Part shown: positions 54,563 to 63,690 of the stretch, piece after piece
Numbering within the stretch: the stretch's first letter is position 1
Layout: every line of letters begins with the position of its first letter
NCBI GenBank assembly: GCA_963707875.1
Contig: CAVPRU010000001.1
Location: 868,001-932,000 of the forward strand
DNA: 64,000 nt
From: SZUA-320 sp963707875
GTDB lineage: Bacteria > Gemmatimonadota > Gemmatimonadetes > Gemmatimonadales > GWC2-71-9
Direction: 5' to 3'
Program-made: the position numbers and the translations under genes
Notes under the pieces: model-generated
The model's database searches: none
Told to the model about the DNA's origin: nothing
The model's input: the letters and a program-made list of their open reading frames with translations, nothing else

Positions 54563-54625
54563 GGGCTGAATCTACTATATTCTCCGGGCTTCCGGCGGTG
54601 CACCCGCCCTCACCCTTGAAGGCCC
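54563..54625. promoter_or_regulatory. Divergent paaJ/paaG promoter region
   Basis: 63 bases. A TATAGT (minus strand, 54574-54579) lies 11 bases before the paaJ ATG, which again implies a very short leader. TATATT on the plus strand (54576-54581) could serve paaG, with a GAAGG ribosome site a few bases before its ATG. No PaaX/PaaR-type regulator gene is in the window and no strong palindrome was seen here. Confidence 0.45.
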
Positions 54626-55417
54626 ATGCCCAACCGGTTCATCCGCAGCGAAAGCGCCGCCGGGGTCCTCCGGATCACCTTTGACCGGCCGGACGTGCTG
54701 AACAGTTTCCACAGCGCGATGGCAGCGGAAGTCATTGGAGCCCTGGACCAGGCCGCCCAGGATGAGGCGGTCCGCGCGGTGCTGCTGACGGGCAGCGGCC
54801 GGGCCTTCTGTGCCGGCCAGGACCTCGACGAGGCCCGCCCCAGGGACGACGGGTCGGTACCGGACTTCGTGGCGCACCTCGAGGCGACCTACAACCCGAT
54901 CGTGCGCCGGATCCGGGCTCTGGAAAAGCCGGTCGTCGCCGCCGTCAACGGGGTGGCCGCCGGCGCCGGCGCCAACATGGCTCTGGCCTGCGATTTCGTG
55001 ATCGCCTCCGAGAAGGCCTCGTTCATCCAGGCCTTCAGCAAGATCGGACTGGTCCCCGACACCGGCGGAACCTGGTTGCTGCCCCGCCTGGTCGGGCTGG
55101 CCCGGGCCACCGCTCTGATGATGACCGGCGAGAAGGTGACGGCGGAACAGGCCCAGGCGATGGGGATGATCTACCGGGTGGTGCCGCCCGATGAGCTGAT
55201 GACCGAGGCCACCGCCCTGGCCGGGCAGCTGGCCACGATGGCCACCAAGGGTCTCGGTCTCACCAAGCGGCTGCTCAACGCCAGCGCCACCAACGACCTG
55301 GAGGCCCAGCTCGCCCTGGAGGCCGCGCTCCAGGGCGAAGCCGGCCACAGCCACGACTACACCGAGGGGGTCAACGCCTTTCTCGGCAAGCGTCCCCCGC
55401 TCTTCAAGGGTCACTAG
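54626..55417 (+). CDS. paaG: PaaG: ring-1,2-epoxyphenylacetyl-CoA isomerase
   Basis: 263 residues of the enoyl-CoA hydratase/isomerase family. Oxyanion-hole segments FCAGQDLDEA and VAAGAGANMALACD are present, and GLVPDTGGTWLLPRLVG carries the catalytic Asp typical of PaaG rather than the Glu pair of hydratases. It converts the epoxide to oxepin-CoA. Its stop overlaps the paaH GTG by one base. Confidence 0.92.
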   Translation: MPNRFIRSESAAGVLRITFDRPDVLNSFHSAMAAEVIGALDQAAQDEAVRAVLLTGSGRAFCAGQDLDEARPRDDGSVPDFVAHLEATYNPIVRRIRALEKPVVAAVNGVAAGAGANMALACDFVIASEKASFIQAFSKIGLVPDTGGTWLLPRLVGLARATALMMTGEKVTAEQAQAMGMIYRVVPPDELMTEATALAGQLATMATKGLGLTKRLLNASATNDLEAQLALEAALQGEAGHSHDYTEGVNAFLGKRPPLFKGH

Positions 55418-56598
55418 TGTCACTCGGCTCGGGCAGCACGATCGGGGTCCTGGGCGCCGGCTCGATGGGGACCGGGATCGCCCAGGTCGCGGCCCAGGCG
55501 GGGCACCAGGTCGTGGTGGCCGACACGATCGCCGCGGTCGTGGAGCGGTCGGAGGTCACCCTTCGGGCGGTGATGGACCGGGAGGTTCACAAGGAACGGA
55601 AGACCCGGCCCGAAGCCGACGCGCTCCTCGCCCGGATCACCTTCGCCACGGTGCTTCCACCGGCCTTCGAGCCATTGGCGGAATGTGACCTGATCATCGA
55701 AGCCATCGTCGAAGACCTGGAGATCAAGCGGGTGGCCTTCGCGGCACTGGAGACCACCGCGCCGCAGGCCATCCTCGCCACCAACACCAGTTCCCTCTCC
55801 GTCACCGCCATCGCCGCCGCCGTCCAACACCCGGAGCGCGTCCTGGGGATCCACTTCTTCAACCCGGCCCCACTGCTTCCCCTGGTCGAGATCGTGGCTG
55901 GCTATTCCAGCGACCAGCAGGTGGTCAAGAACGTGCAGGATCTGGTCGATACCTGGGGCAAGACGACGGTGCAGGCCAAGGACACCCCCGGATTCATCGT
56001 CAACCGGGTAGCCCGTCCTTTCTACGGTGAGGCGCTCCGGATTCTGGAGGAGGGGATTGCCGACGCGGCCACCATCGACTGGGCCATGCGGGAGCACGGC
56101 TTCCGGATGGGACCGTTCGAGCTGATGGATCTGATCGGGTTGGATGTGAACTACTCGGTGAGCCGGGCGGTCTGGGAAGCGTTCTATCACGACCCCCGCT
56201 ACCGGCCCTCGCTGATCCAGAAGCAGATGGTGGACGCCAACCTGCTGGGCCGGAAGACCGGGCGCGGGTTTTACGACTACCGGGATGGGGCGACCGCACC
56301 TGAGCCCGCCAAGGACCCCGAACTGGGCGAGCAGATCTTCCTGCGAATCGTGTCGATGCTGATCAACGAGGCGGTCGATGCCCTCTACCTGAAGGTGGCC
56401 AGCCGCGATGACCTGGACCTGGCCATGACCAAGGGTGTCAACTACCCCAGGGGTCTGCTCCGCTGGGCCGATGAGCTGGGATTGGACGCGGTGCTCGAAC
56501 AGCTGGAGGACCTGCAGGCCCTCTACGCCGAGGACCGGTACCGGCCCTCGGTGCTGCTGCGGGAGATGGTCCACGACGGGACGGCCTTCTACTCATGA
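55417..56598 (+). CDS. paaH: PaaH: 3-hydroxyadipyl-CoA dehydrogenase
   Basis: 393 residues from a GTG. NAD-binding GAGSMGTGIAQVAA, catalytic His in HFFNPAPLLPLVEIV, and the C-terminal 3-hydroxyacyl-CoA dehydrogenase domain with GFIVNRVARPFYGEA and a second repeat at about 305-390. The acyl-CoA family is clear, and the paa context gives the substrate. It overlaps paaI as ATGA. Confidence 0.92.
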   Translation: MSLGSGSTIGVLGAGSMGTGIAQVAAQAGHQVVVADTIAAVVERSEVTLRAVMDREVHKERKTRPEADALLARITFATVLPPAFEPLAECDLIIEAIVEDLEIKRVAFAALETTAPQAILATNTSSLSVTAIAAAVQHPERVLGIHFFNPAPLLPLVEIVAGYSSDQQVVKNVQDLVDTWGKTTVQAKDTPGFIVNRVARPFYGEALRILEEGIADAATIDWAMREHGFRMGPFELMDLIGLDVNYSVSRAVWEAFYHDPRYRPSLIQKQMVDANLLGRKTGRGFYDYRDGATAPEPAKDPELGEQIFLRIVSMLINEAVDALYLKVASRDDLDLAMTKGVNYPRGLLRWADELGLDAVLEQLEDLQALYAEDRYRPSVLLREMVHDGTAFYS

Positions 56599-57048
56599 TC
56601 CGCGACCCGCAGGCACTGGCCACGGCAGTGGTGGAGGGGATGTTTGCCAAGGACACCCTGAGCCAGTGGCTCGGCATCCAGGTCACGGAGGTGACACCAG
56701 GGAAGGCAACCTGTACCATGACGGTCCGGGATGAGATGCTCAACGGGTTCGGGGTGTGCCATGGGGGAGTCACCTTCTGCCTGGCGGACAGCGCGCTGGC
56801 CTTCGCCTCCAATACCAATGGGCAGATCACCGTCAGCGTGGACAACAGCATCAGCTATCCCGCACCGGTGCATGCGGGTGACCGGCTCACGGCCCGGGCC
56901 GACAGAGGAGAGTGCAGGCCGCAGGCTGGCCTTCTATCGGGTGACAGTGACCAGGCAGGATGGGACGGCGGTGGCCCATTTTCGGGGAACGGTGTATCGC
57001 ACCGAACGGCGGCACGAGGCCGCCCAGGGACCGGGGGGGGGTGGATGA
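56595..57048 (+). CDS. paaI: PaaI: acyl-CoA thioesterase (one frame break)
   Basis: About 150 residues after correction. Hotdog fold with NGFGVCHGGVTFCLADSALA, in which HGG and the Asp/Thr region match PaaI-type thioesterases. A surplus base near 56905 breaks the frame before ESAGRRLAFYRV. It rescues CoA from hydroxyphenylacetyl-CoA. A nine-G run lies at its 3' end, and its stop overlaps the next gene as ATGA. Confidence 0.88.
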
Positions 57049-59103
57049 GAGACTGGAAGCAGGTCGCCTACACCGTGTTGGCCTCGCGAATGATGGACGA
57101 CATCGAGGAGCACCGGCTGGTCCCCGAGAAGGAGGTGCTGTACCAGTTCACGGCCCGGGGCCATGACGTGGCGCAGTTCATCCTGGCCCGGCACATCACC
57201 CACCCGCGGGACGCGGTCGGGGCCTACTACCGGTCGCGTCCGATCCTGCTGTCGCTCGGGCTTACCCTCGAGGACGGGTTCGCGGGGCCGATGGGCAAGT
57301 CCGGCGGGTTCAGCGATGGCCGCGACATCGGGGTGGTCTGCAACCTTCCCGGCCTCAACGGCCCCACCGTGCTCCCGATGTCCGGCGACGTCGGCTCGCA
57401 GTACACCCCGGCGGCCGGCTGGGCGCAGAGCATCCAGTACCATCGGGATCAACTGGGCGATGCCGCGTGGGACGACGCCATCGCGGTGGTCCTGGGCGGC
57501 GAGGCCGCGGTGGCCACCAACGGCTTCTGGTCGGCGCTGACCATCGCGACCACCCTCAAGCTGCCGATGCTCTTCTTCGTCGAGGACAACGGGTACGGGA
57601 TCTCGGTGACCAGCGACCACCAGACACCCGGTGGCGACATCTCCAAGAACCTGGCCTCGTTCGGGAATCTCTTCGTCCTGAGCGGCGACGGCACCGACCC
57701 AGCCGAGACCGACCAGCTCTGCAGCGAGGCGGTCGGCCATGTCCGGAGCGGGAAGGGCCCCGCCCTGCTGCGGCTGACGGTGCCTCGGCTGAGCGGCCAC
57801 TCGGGTCAGGACACCCAGGCCTACAAGCCCGCGGGGCTGGTCGAGCAGGAGCAGGCCAACGACCCGCTTCCCACGGCTCCGGGCCCATCTGGTTCCGAAG
57901 GTCATCTCCGAGGCGGAGTGGGTCGCCCTCGAGGCCACCGTGACCCGGGACGTCAGCGCCGCGCTGGAGGGTGCCCTGGCTCGTCCGGGGCCCGATCTCG
58001 GCTCGGCACACCGGTACCGGTTCCTGGAGGTCGGGGTCAACGGCCACGAGGACCTGCAGAGCTTCGGCGGGCGGGCCACCAGCGGTCGGGTCCACCCCGT
58101 GGGGTCGGCGGAACCGCAGCCGGAGCCCACCCGGATCAACATGCTCACCGCCATCCGGCGCACTCTGGAGCACGAACTCCAGATCAATCCGAACATGGTG
58201 GTCTTCGGGGAGGATGTGGGCGCCAAGGGCGGGGTACACGCGGCGACGATCGGGCTACAGGAGCGGTTCGGGGTGGCGCGGGTGTTCGATACCAGCCTCT
58301 CGGAGGAGGGGATCATCGGTCGGGCCGTCGGGATGGCGATCGCCGGGCTCACTCCGGTTCCGGAGATTCAGTTCCGGAAGTACGCCGACCCGGCCACCGA
58401 GCAGCTCAACAACTGCGGCACCATCCGGTGGCGGACCAACAACCGGTTCGCGGCGCCGATCGTGGTCCGGATTCCCGGTGGATACGCCCCCAAGTGCGGC
58501 GACCCCTGGCACAGCGTCTGTGGCGAGGTGCAGTGGGCCCATGCCGTCGGCTGGCAGGTCTGCGTGCCGTCCAATGCGGAGGATGCGGTTGGCCTGCTGC
58601 GGACCGCACTCAGGAGTGAGAACCCCACCATCTTCTTCGAGCACCGGGCCCTGCTGGACGGGGTCTGGGCCCGGCGGCCGTACCCGGGTGACGAGTATCT
58701 GGTCCCGATGGGTCAGGCTCGGCGGATCACAGCAGGAGACGAGATCACCGTGGTGTCATGGGGGGCCATGGTGGAGCGCTGCCAGGAGGCCGCGCAGCAG
58801 GCCGGCGTCGCCGTCGACATCCTGGACCTCCGGACCATCGCGCCTTGGGATCGCGAAGCGGTGCTCGAGTCGGTCAGGCGGACCCGCAGGGTGCTGGTCG
58901 TGCACGAGGACCTGATGACGGCCGGGTTCGGCGCCGAGGTCGCGGCCGTGGTGGCCGAGCAGGCGTTCCTCAATCTCGACGCACCGGTGGCCCGGCTGGC
59001 GATCGAGGACATTCCGACACCGTACAACGTGCCGCTCATGAACGTCGTGCTGCCGTCGGTGGACCGGATTGCCGGGCGGTTGCGCGAGCTGGTGGACTTC
59101 TAG
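57045..59103 (+). CDS. 2-oxoacid dehydrogenase E1, alpha and beta fused (one frame break)
   Basis: About 685 residues after correction near 57880 (one surplus base before LRAHLVPKVISEAE). The N-terminal half is an E1-alpha thiamine-diphosphate domain (SALTIATTLKLPMLFF, EDNGYGIS); the expected Mg-binding GDG is GGE here (VVLGGEAAV). The C-terminal half is E1-beta (VVFGEDVGAKGG, FDTSLSEEGIIGRAVGMA, TAGFGAEVAAVV, and IPTPYNVPL). Two-domain fused E1 proteins are known in the branched-chain type. It is translated with paaI and followed by E2, so a substrate linked to aromatic catabolism is possible. Confidence 0.87.
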
Positions 59104-59131
59104 CCTGGTACCTGGACTGCTAGACTGGTAC
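59101..59131 (+). repeat. Twenty-base-spaced direct repeat between E1 and E2 genes
   Basis: TAGCCTGGTAC at 59101-59111 and TAGACTGGTAC at 59121-59131 match at 10 of 11 positions and start exactly 20 bases apart, about two helical turns. The first copy includes the E1 stop codon. The spacing suggests a tandem protein-binding site, but chance similarity cannot be excluded. A GGGAG ribosome site follows at 59174-59178. Confidence 0.4.
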
Positions 59132-59184
59132 GATGACCTCGACCCGTTCGCCGGGCGGGGGCAGACGTCTTCTGGGAGATGAGC

Positions 59185-60360
59185 ATGGCTGATCTGGTCG
59201 ACGTACGGCTACCGGCGGAGCAAGCCGAGGGAACCGAGTCGGTGGTCGCGGTCTGGTTCAAGGCGGTCGGCGAAGCGGTGGTGGCGAACGAACCGCTGGT
59301 CGAGATCAGCACCGACAAGGTGACGGTCGAGCTTGCCGCGCCCGCTTCGGGAGTGCTGCAGGAGATCCTGAAGCAGGAGGGGGAGCAGATCGAACTGGGT
59401 GAAGTGATCGGGCGGATCGCTGCCGGGGTGACGGTCGGTGCCGCCCCGGCAGCGGCCCCACCGGCTTCCGCCCCCTCGCGACCTGCTTCGGCCACCACAG
59501 GCGGCGCTGACGAGGACCTGAGCCAGGAACTGACACCGGCGGTGCGCCGCCTGCTCAAGCAGCACGGCCTGTCAGCCTCCGCTATTACCGGCACCGGCAC
59601 CGGCGGCCGGATTTCGATGCAGGATGTTGAAGCCTACCTGGCCGACGGGAGCCCCGCGGGGCCGGGACCAGCTGGCATCCCCAGTCGGCGGGTGCCGCAC
59701 AGCCAGATGCGGAAGAGCATTGCCCACCACCTGGCCGAGAGCGTCCGTGCGGCGCCCCATGTCACCACCGTGTTCGAAGTGGATCTGACCGCGGTCCAGG
59801 CCGATCGGGCACGGCGCAAGGCAGACTTCCAGAAGCAAGGCGCACGGCTGACGTACACGGTGTACTTCGTCCGGGCCACGGTCGAGGCGATCAAGGTGGT
59901 GCCGGAGACCAACGCGCGGTGGCACCCCGACGCGCTCGAGATCTGGGAGGAGATCAACATCGGCATCGGGACCGCGCTGGAGACCGGCGGCCTGATCGTG
60001 CCGGTGCTCCGGAAGGCGGGGGACCTGGATCTGCTGAGTACCGCGCGCGCGGTCGGGGATCTGGCCGAGCGGGCCCGCACCGGGGCGCTGACACCTGCGG
60101 ATGTCCAGGGCGGAACCTTCACCATCAGCAACCACGGGGTAAGCGGGAGCCTGGTCGCCACCCCGATCATCATCAACCAGCCCCAGTCGGCGATCCTCGG
60201 CATCGGCAAGCTGGAGGACCGGGCGGTGGTGCGGGACGGGCAGGTGGTGGTCCGCCCCATGGCCTACGTGACGCTGACGATCGACCACCGGGTGCTCGAC
60301 GGGTTCAGCGCCAACGCCTTCCTGACGCGGTGGGTCGACGTGCTGGAGGGCTGGTCGTAG
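59185..60360 (+). CDS. 2-oxoacid dehydrogenase E2 (dihydrolipoyl acyltransferase)
   Basis: 391 residues from ATG 59185, chosen because GGGAG ends six bases before it, while ATG 59179 abuts the site. One lipoyl domain with Lys in EISTDKVTVE, an Ala/Pro linker, a peripheral-subunit binding domain (LTPAVRRLLKQHGLSA...GTGTGGRI), and the catalytic core with TIDHRVLDG supplying His and Asp. One lipoyl domain fits branched-chain or acetoin/aromatic 2-oxoacid complexes. No E3 gene is near. Confidence 0.92.
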   Translation: MADLVDVRLPAEQAEGTESVVAVWFKAVGEAVVANEPLVEISTDKVTVELAAPASGVLQEILKQEGEQIELGEVIGRIAAGVTVGAAPAAAPPASAPSRPASATTGGADEDLSQELTPAVRRLLKQHGLSASAITGTGTGGRISMQDVEAYLADGSPAGPGPAGIPSRRVPHSQMRKSIAHHLAESVRAAPHVTTVFEVDLTAVQADRARRKADFQKQGARLTYTVYFVRATVEAIKVVPETNARWHPDALEIWEEINIGIGTALETGGLIVPVLRKAGDLDLLSTARAVGDLAERARTGALTPADVQGGTFTISNHGVSGSLVATPIIINQPQSAILGIGKLEDRAVVRDGQVVVRPMAYVTLTIDHRVLDGFSANAFLTRWVDVLEGWS

Positions 60361-60430
60361 GGCGGGATGGTCCACTGGCGGTCCCGTGTCTGGCGGGTAT
60401 TATTGCCACACTCACCACCAAGGAGTGACA

Positions 60431-60943
60431 GTGGACGTTTCGATCCTCATCGCCCGGGTACTGCATATCGGTCTCGGGGTCTTCTGGGCCGGCGCCATGA
60501 TCTTCGTCGCCGCCTTCCTGCTCCCCTCGATCCAAGAGGCCGGCCCGGATGGCGCCAAGGTCGCGGTCGGACTTGCCAAGCGCCGGTTCCTCGACATCAT
60601 GCCGGTGGCAGCCCTGGTAACCGTGCTCTCGGGGTTCTACCTGTACTGGAAGAGCTCCGCCGGTTTCTCCCCTGACTACATGGGCTCTCCTACCGGGATG
60701 GCGATCGGCCTGGGGTCGGTCACCGCCCTGTTGGCGTTGGCCCTGGGTCTGACCATCGTGCGCCCCTCGATGAAGCGGGCGATGAAGCTGGCCCAGGCGG
60801 CGGCCGGTGCGCCGGCCGAGTCACGGGAAGGCATGCAGGCTGAGGCCCAGACCTTGAGAGGGAAGGCCGCTGGCGCAGGCAAGGCGGTGGCCTGGTTGCT
60901 CGCCGCGACCACGATCGCGATGGCCGTCGCTCGATACCTCTGA
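60431..60943 (+). CDS. Four-helix integral membrane protein, unassigned
   Basis: 170 residues from a GTG with AAGGAG six bases before it. Hydrophobic segments at about 5-25, 52-72, 88-108 and 148-166; HIGLGVFWAGAMIFVAAFLLP near the start carries the sort of His seen in CopD/DUF2269-like or heme-binding membrane proteins. A charged stretch rich in Ala, Glu and Lys lies before the last helix. Function unknown. TATTAT about 20 bases before the ribosome site might be its -10. Confidence 0.65.
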   Translation: MDVSILIARVLHIGLGVFWAGAMIFVAAFLLPSIQEAGPDGAKVAVGLAKRRFLDIMPVAALVTVLSGFYLYWKSSAGFSPDYMGSPTGMAIGLGSVTALLALALGLTIVRPSMKRAMKLAQAAAGAPAESREGMQAEAQTLRGKAAGAGKAVAWLLAATTIAMAVARYL

Positions 60944-60954
60944 CCGGAACCCCG

Positions 60955-61812
60955 ATGGCAACCCACCCTTCGATGCGACCCGCTCTGCACCCGACCTGGG
61001 CCCTGATGGCGATGATCGCCGTCGGCAGCACCACCGCCTCGCTCCAGGCGCAGTCGGTGCAGTACCGCTCCAATGCCGGCATCGAATTCCGGTCGCAACC
61101 GGACACCGGGGCCATTGCCCGCGCCGAGGCCGCCCTGGCCGCATCGCCGAACAACGTCGACCTGATCCTCCAGCTTGGCCTGGCTCAGGCCGGGGCCACC
61201 CAGTATCGGGAGGCGATCGCCACCTTCAGCCGCGGACTCGCGCTGGCGCCCGACCACGCGATGCTGCTGAGATGGCGGGGGCACCGGTATCTCTCGATCC
61301 GGGAGTTCGACAAAGCCCTTGCGGACCTGACCCGAGGCGGCCGGCTGGACCCCAGCCTCTATGGGATCTGGTATCACCTGGGCATCGTGCTGTTTGCCCG
61401 GGGCGACTTCGATGGCGCCGCGGAAGCGTTTGCGAAGAGCCAGCCAATCGCGCCGAACGCGGGGGAACTGGCCGGGTCGACGGACTGGCTCTGGATGTCG
61501 CTTTCGCGGGCCGGCCGGGGTGCCGAAGCCCAGGCGATGCTGGCCCAGCGGCCGGATTCCCTGCCGGTCAACAACGCCTACGCCGCGCGGCTCCGACTCT
61601 ACCGCGGGGAGATCGGACCCGACAAGCTGTTTACCCCGGCCGACACCGCTGGGGTCCAGGTAGCGACCCTGAACTACGGACTCGGCAACTGGTACCTGGT
61701 CCGGGGAGACACGGCCACGGCCAGGGCCGCCTTCGCCCGCGCCGTGCAGACCGACGGCTGGAACAGTTTCGGATTCATTCTCTCCGAAATCGAGCTCAAG
61801 GGCCGGAAGTAG
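60955..61812 (+). CDS. Exported TPR-repeat protein
   Basis: 285 residues. Signal peptide (LMAMIAVGSTTASLQAQ). At least four TPR motifs lie between about 50 and 170 (e.g. AATQYREAIATFSRGLALAPD, IREFDKALADLTRGGRLDP), with a further helical region and a last TPR-like unit near the C-terminus. TPR proteins scaffold complexes; the partner is unknown. It converges with the small lipoprotein gene, the stop codons being one base apart. Confidence 0.78.
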   Translation: MATHPSMRPALHPTWALMAMIAVGSTTASLQAQSVQYRSNAGIEFRSQPDTGAIARAEAALAASPNNVDLILQLGLAQAGATQYREAIATFSRGLALAPDHAMLLRWRGHRYLSIREFDKALADLTRGGRLDPSLYGIWYHLGIVLFARGDFDGAAEAFAKSQPIAPNAGELAGSTDWLWMSLSRAGRGAEAQAMLAQRPDSLPVNNAYAARLRLYRGEIGPDKLFTPADTAGVQVATLNYGLGNWYLVRGDTATARAAFARAVQTDGWNSFGFILSEIELKGRK

Positions 61813-61813
61813 C

Positions 61814-62119
61814 TCAGTCGGGCCGGTTCTTGGTCAGCGTCCCCAGCGGCTCCAGACTCAGGTCGCCGCTGGGCAGCCGGATGAAGTAGAGGCCTTCCGC
61901 CAGCCCCTTGCCCTCCATGATGAACACGGTGTCCCCCCGGACCTGATAGGTCAGCTGGTCGGATGGCATCCCCTGGCCCTCGACCACCTTGCCGCCTTTG
62001 AGCTCCATCGCAAACTCGCCGGTGACCGAGTTGTAGTACCGCCCGTCGAGCCCGCTGCTGCCACAGCCCACCGCCAGCACCAGCAATCCAAACGTTCGAA
62101 CACCATTTTCGACCCTCAT
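61814..62119 (-). CDS. Small lipoprotein of unknown function
   Basis: 101 residues from ATG 62119, with GGGAGG as ribosome site. Lipobox VLAVGC, then GRYYNSVTGEFAMELKGGKVVEG, a beta-strand pattern with regular turns reminiscent of small calycin-like domains. No family recognised. A terminator separates it from the sulfatase gene upstream. Confidence 0.68.
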   Translation of the reverse strand: MRVENGVRTFGLLVLAVGCGSSGLDGRYYNSVTGEFAMELKGGKVVEGQGMPSDQLTYQVRGDTVFIMEGKGLAEGLYFIRLPSGDLSLEPLGTLTKNRPD

Positions 62120-62139
62120 GGAGGCCTCCCGGTTCATCA

Positions 62140-62172
62140 AAGGAAAGGGGAGAGCCGCCATTCGACTCTCCC
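62140..62172 (-). terminator. Terminator between sulfatase and small lipoprotein genes
   Basis: On the minus strand GGGGAGAG (62172-62165) pairs perfectly with CTCTCCCC (62153-62146) around an 11-base loop and is followed by TTTCCT. It lies about 55 bases beyond the sulfatase stop codon. Confidence 0.62.
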
Positions 62173-62226
62173 CCCGCCTTGCGAATTCGTGACCCGGGAG
62201 CCGTCACCCTCCCGCCGGCCCCCGCG

Positions 62227-63649
62227 TCATCGCTGGAGCCGACGCAGTTCAGCCTTCAGTTCCGGCAGCACCGCCTGGCCGCCTTCGGTATCGATGATGT
62301 TGTTCAGCTCGAACGGATCGGCAGCCAGGTCGTAGAGCTCGTCCGCTCCGGGCAACTCCAGGTAATGGATGTACTTGTAGTGCTCGGTCCGGACTGCCTT
62401 GTACCCCATCCTCAACATTCTCGGGAAAACGGTGTCAGTCCAGTACTCGATCAGCAGTGAGGTGCGCCAGTCGGTGGAGTGGCCCGACAGGAGACCGGTG
62501 AGCGACACCCCGTCGCGCCGGGCGGTGTCGACGATGCCAGCCAGCGCCAGGACCGTGGGTGCCAGGTCGATGGTCTGCACCAGCTGCCCCGACGTGGCCC
62601 CCGCCGGTGCCACCTTCGGGTAGCGGATGATCAAGGGAATCCGGGCGGTCTCCTCGTAGGCCAGCCGTCGCTCCTCGTTGAGTCCGTGCTCACCGTAGAA
62701 GTACCCGTGGTCGCTGGTGACGATGATCACCGTGTTGTCCAGCTGTCCCAGCTCGCGCGAGGGTCGCGACGATCCGTCCCAGGCTCTCGTCTACCCCGAG
62801 CACCATCTCGAGGCGGTCCCGGATCTCCTTGTCCGGGGTGACCGTGCCGGGCCCGAGCGGCGGCAGGGTGTCGATCTTCCGCTGCAAAGCCGGTTTCCCG
62901 ACCGGTGCCACTCCGTAGTTGGCCCGTCGGGGAAGCTCTGCCGTCGCATAACGCCCCCGATGCCGCTCCGCGGCCACGAACCCGCTCGGCTGGTCGGTCA
63001 GCTCGCCGGTGCTCCCGTCATCCCGCTGCATCACGTTCGGATGCAGGGCCTTGTGGGCCAGGAAGAGCATGAACGGAGTGCCCTGGTCGGCCTTGATGAA
63101 GTCGACGGCATAGTCGGTCAGCACGTCGGTGACATACCCCGGCGCCACGATCCGCTCCCCGTCCACATTGAGCCTGGGGTTCATCGCTTCGCCCTGCCCC
63201 TTCATCGCCACCCAGCGGGTCCACCCCGGCCGCCGAGTGTCATCGTTTCCCATGTGCCACTTGCCGAGGAAGGCGGTCCGGTACCCGGCGTCGGCCAGGG
63301 GTCGGGCAAAAGTGGCGAGCCGATGGCTGGCGGAGTCCCGCGCCGTGTTGTCGACGATCCCGTTGGTATGAGCGTACTGCCCGGTCAGGATATTGGCCCG
63401 GCTGGGAGAGCAGAGCGGAGTCGCCGCAAAGGCGTTGAGGAACCGGACCCCCTCGGCCGCCATCTGATCGAGGTTGGGAGTCTCGACGAACGGATGTCCG
63501 GCCACCGCGATGTCATCCCACCGGAGGTCGTCGACCAGGACGACGACGATGTTGGGGCGGGCCGCCCCCGGTTGTGCCACCCGGCAGGCCGGCAAGGTCA
63601 GGGCGGCCAGCAAGGTGAAAGTGATAAAGCCAGGACGGGACCGGGTCAT
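62227..63649 (-). CDS. Cys-type sulfatase lipoprotein (one frame break)
   Basis: About 473 residues after correction near 62757 (one surplus base before RELGQLDNTVIIVTSDHG). Lipobox LTLPAC. Metal ligands in VVLVDDLRWDD, the formylglycine site CSPSRANILTG with Cys, GKWHMG, and SDHG. The C-terminal part ends TEHYKYIHY and LYDLAADPFE, the usual sulfatase tail. It should remove sulfate esters from a glycan or small molecule outside the cytoplasm after Cys is converted to formylglycine. No formylglycine-generating enzyme is in the window. Confidence 0.9.
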
Positions 63650-63690
63650 CGGTTGCTCCGAGAGGTCCGCCGGCTGGTCAGGCCGGGAGA

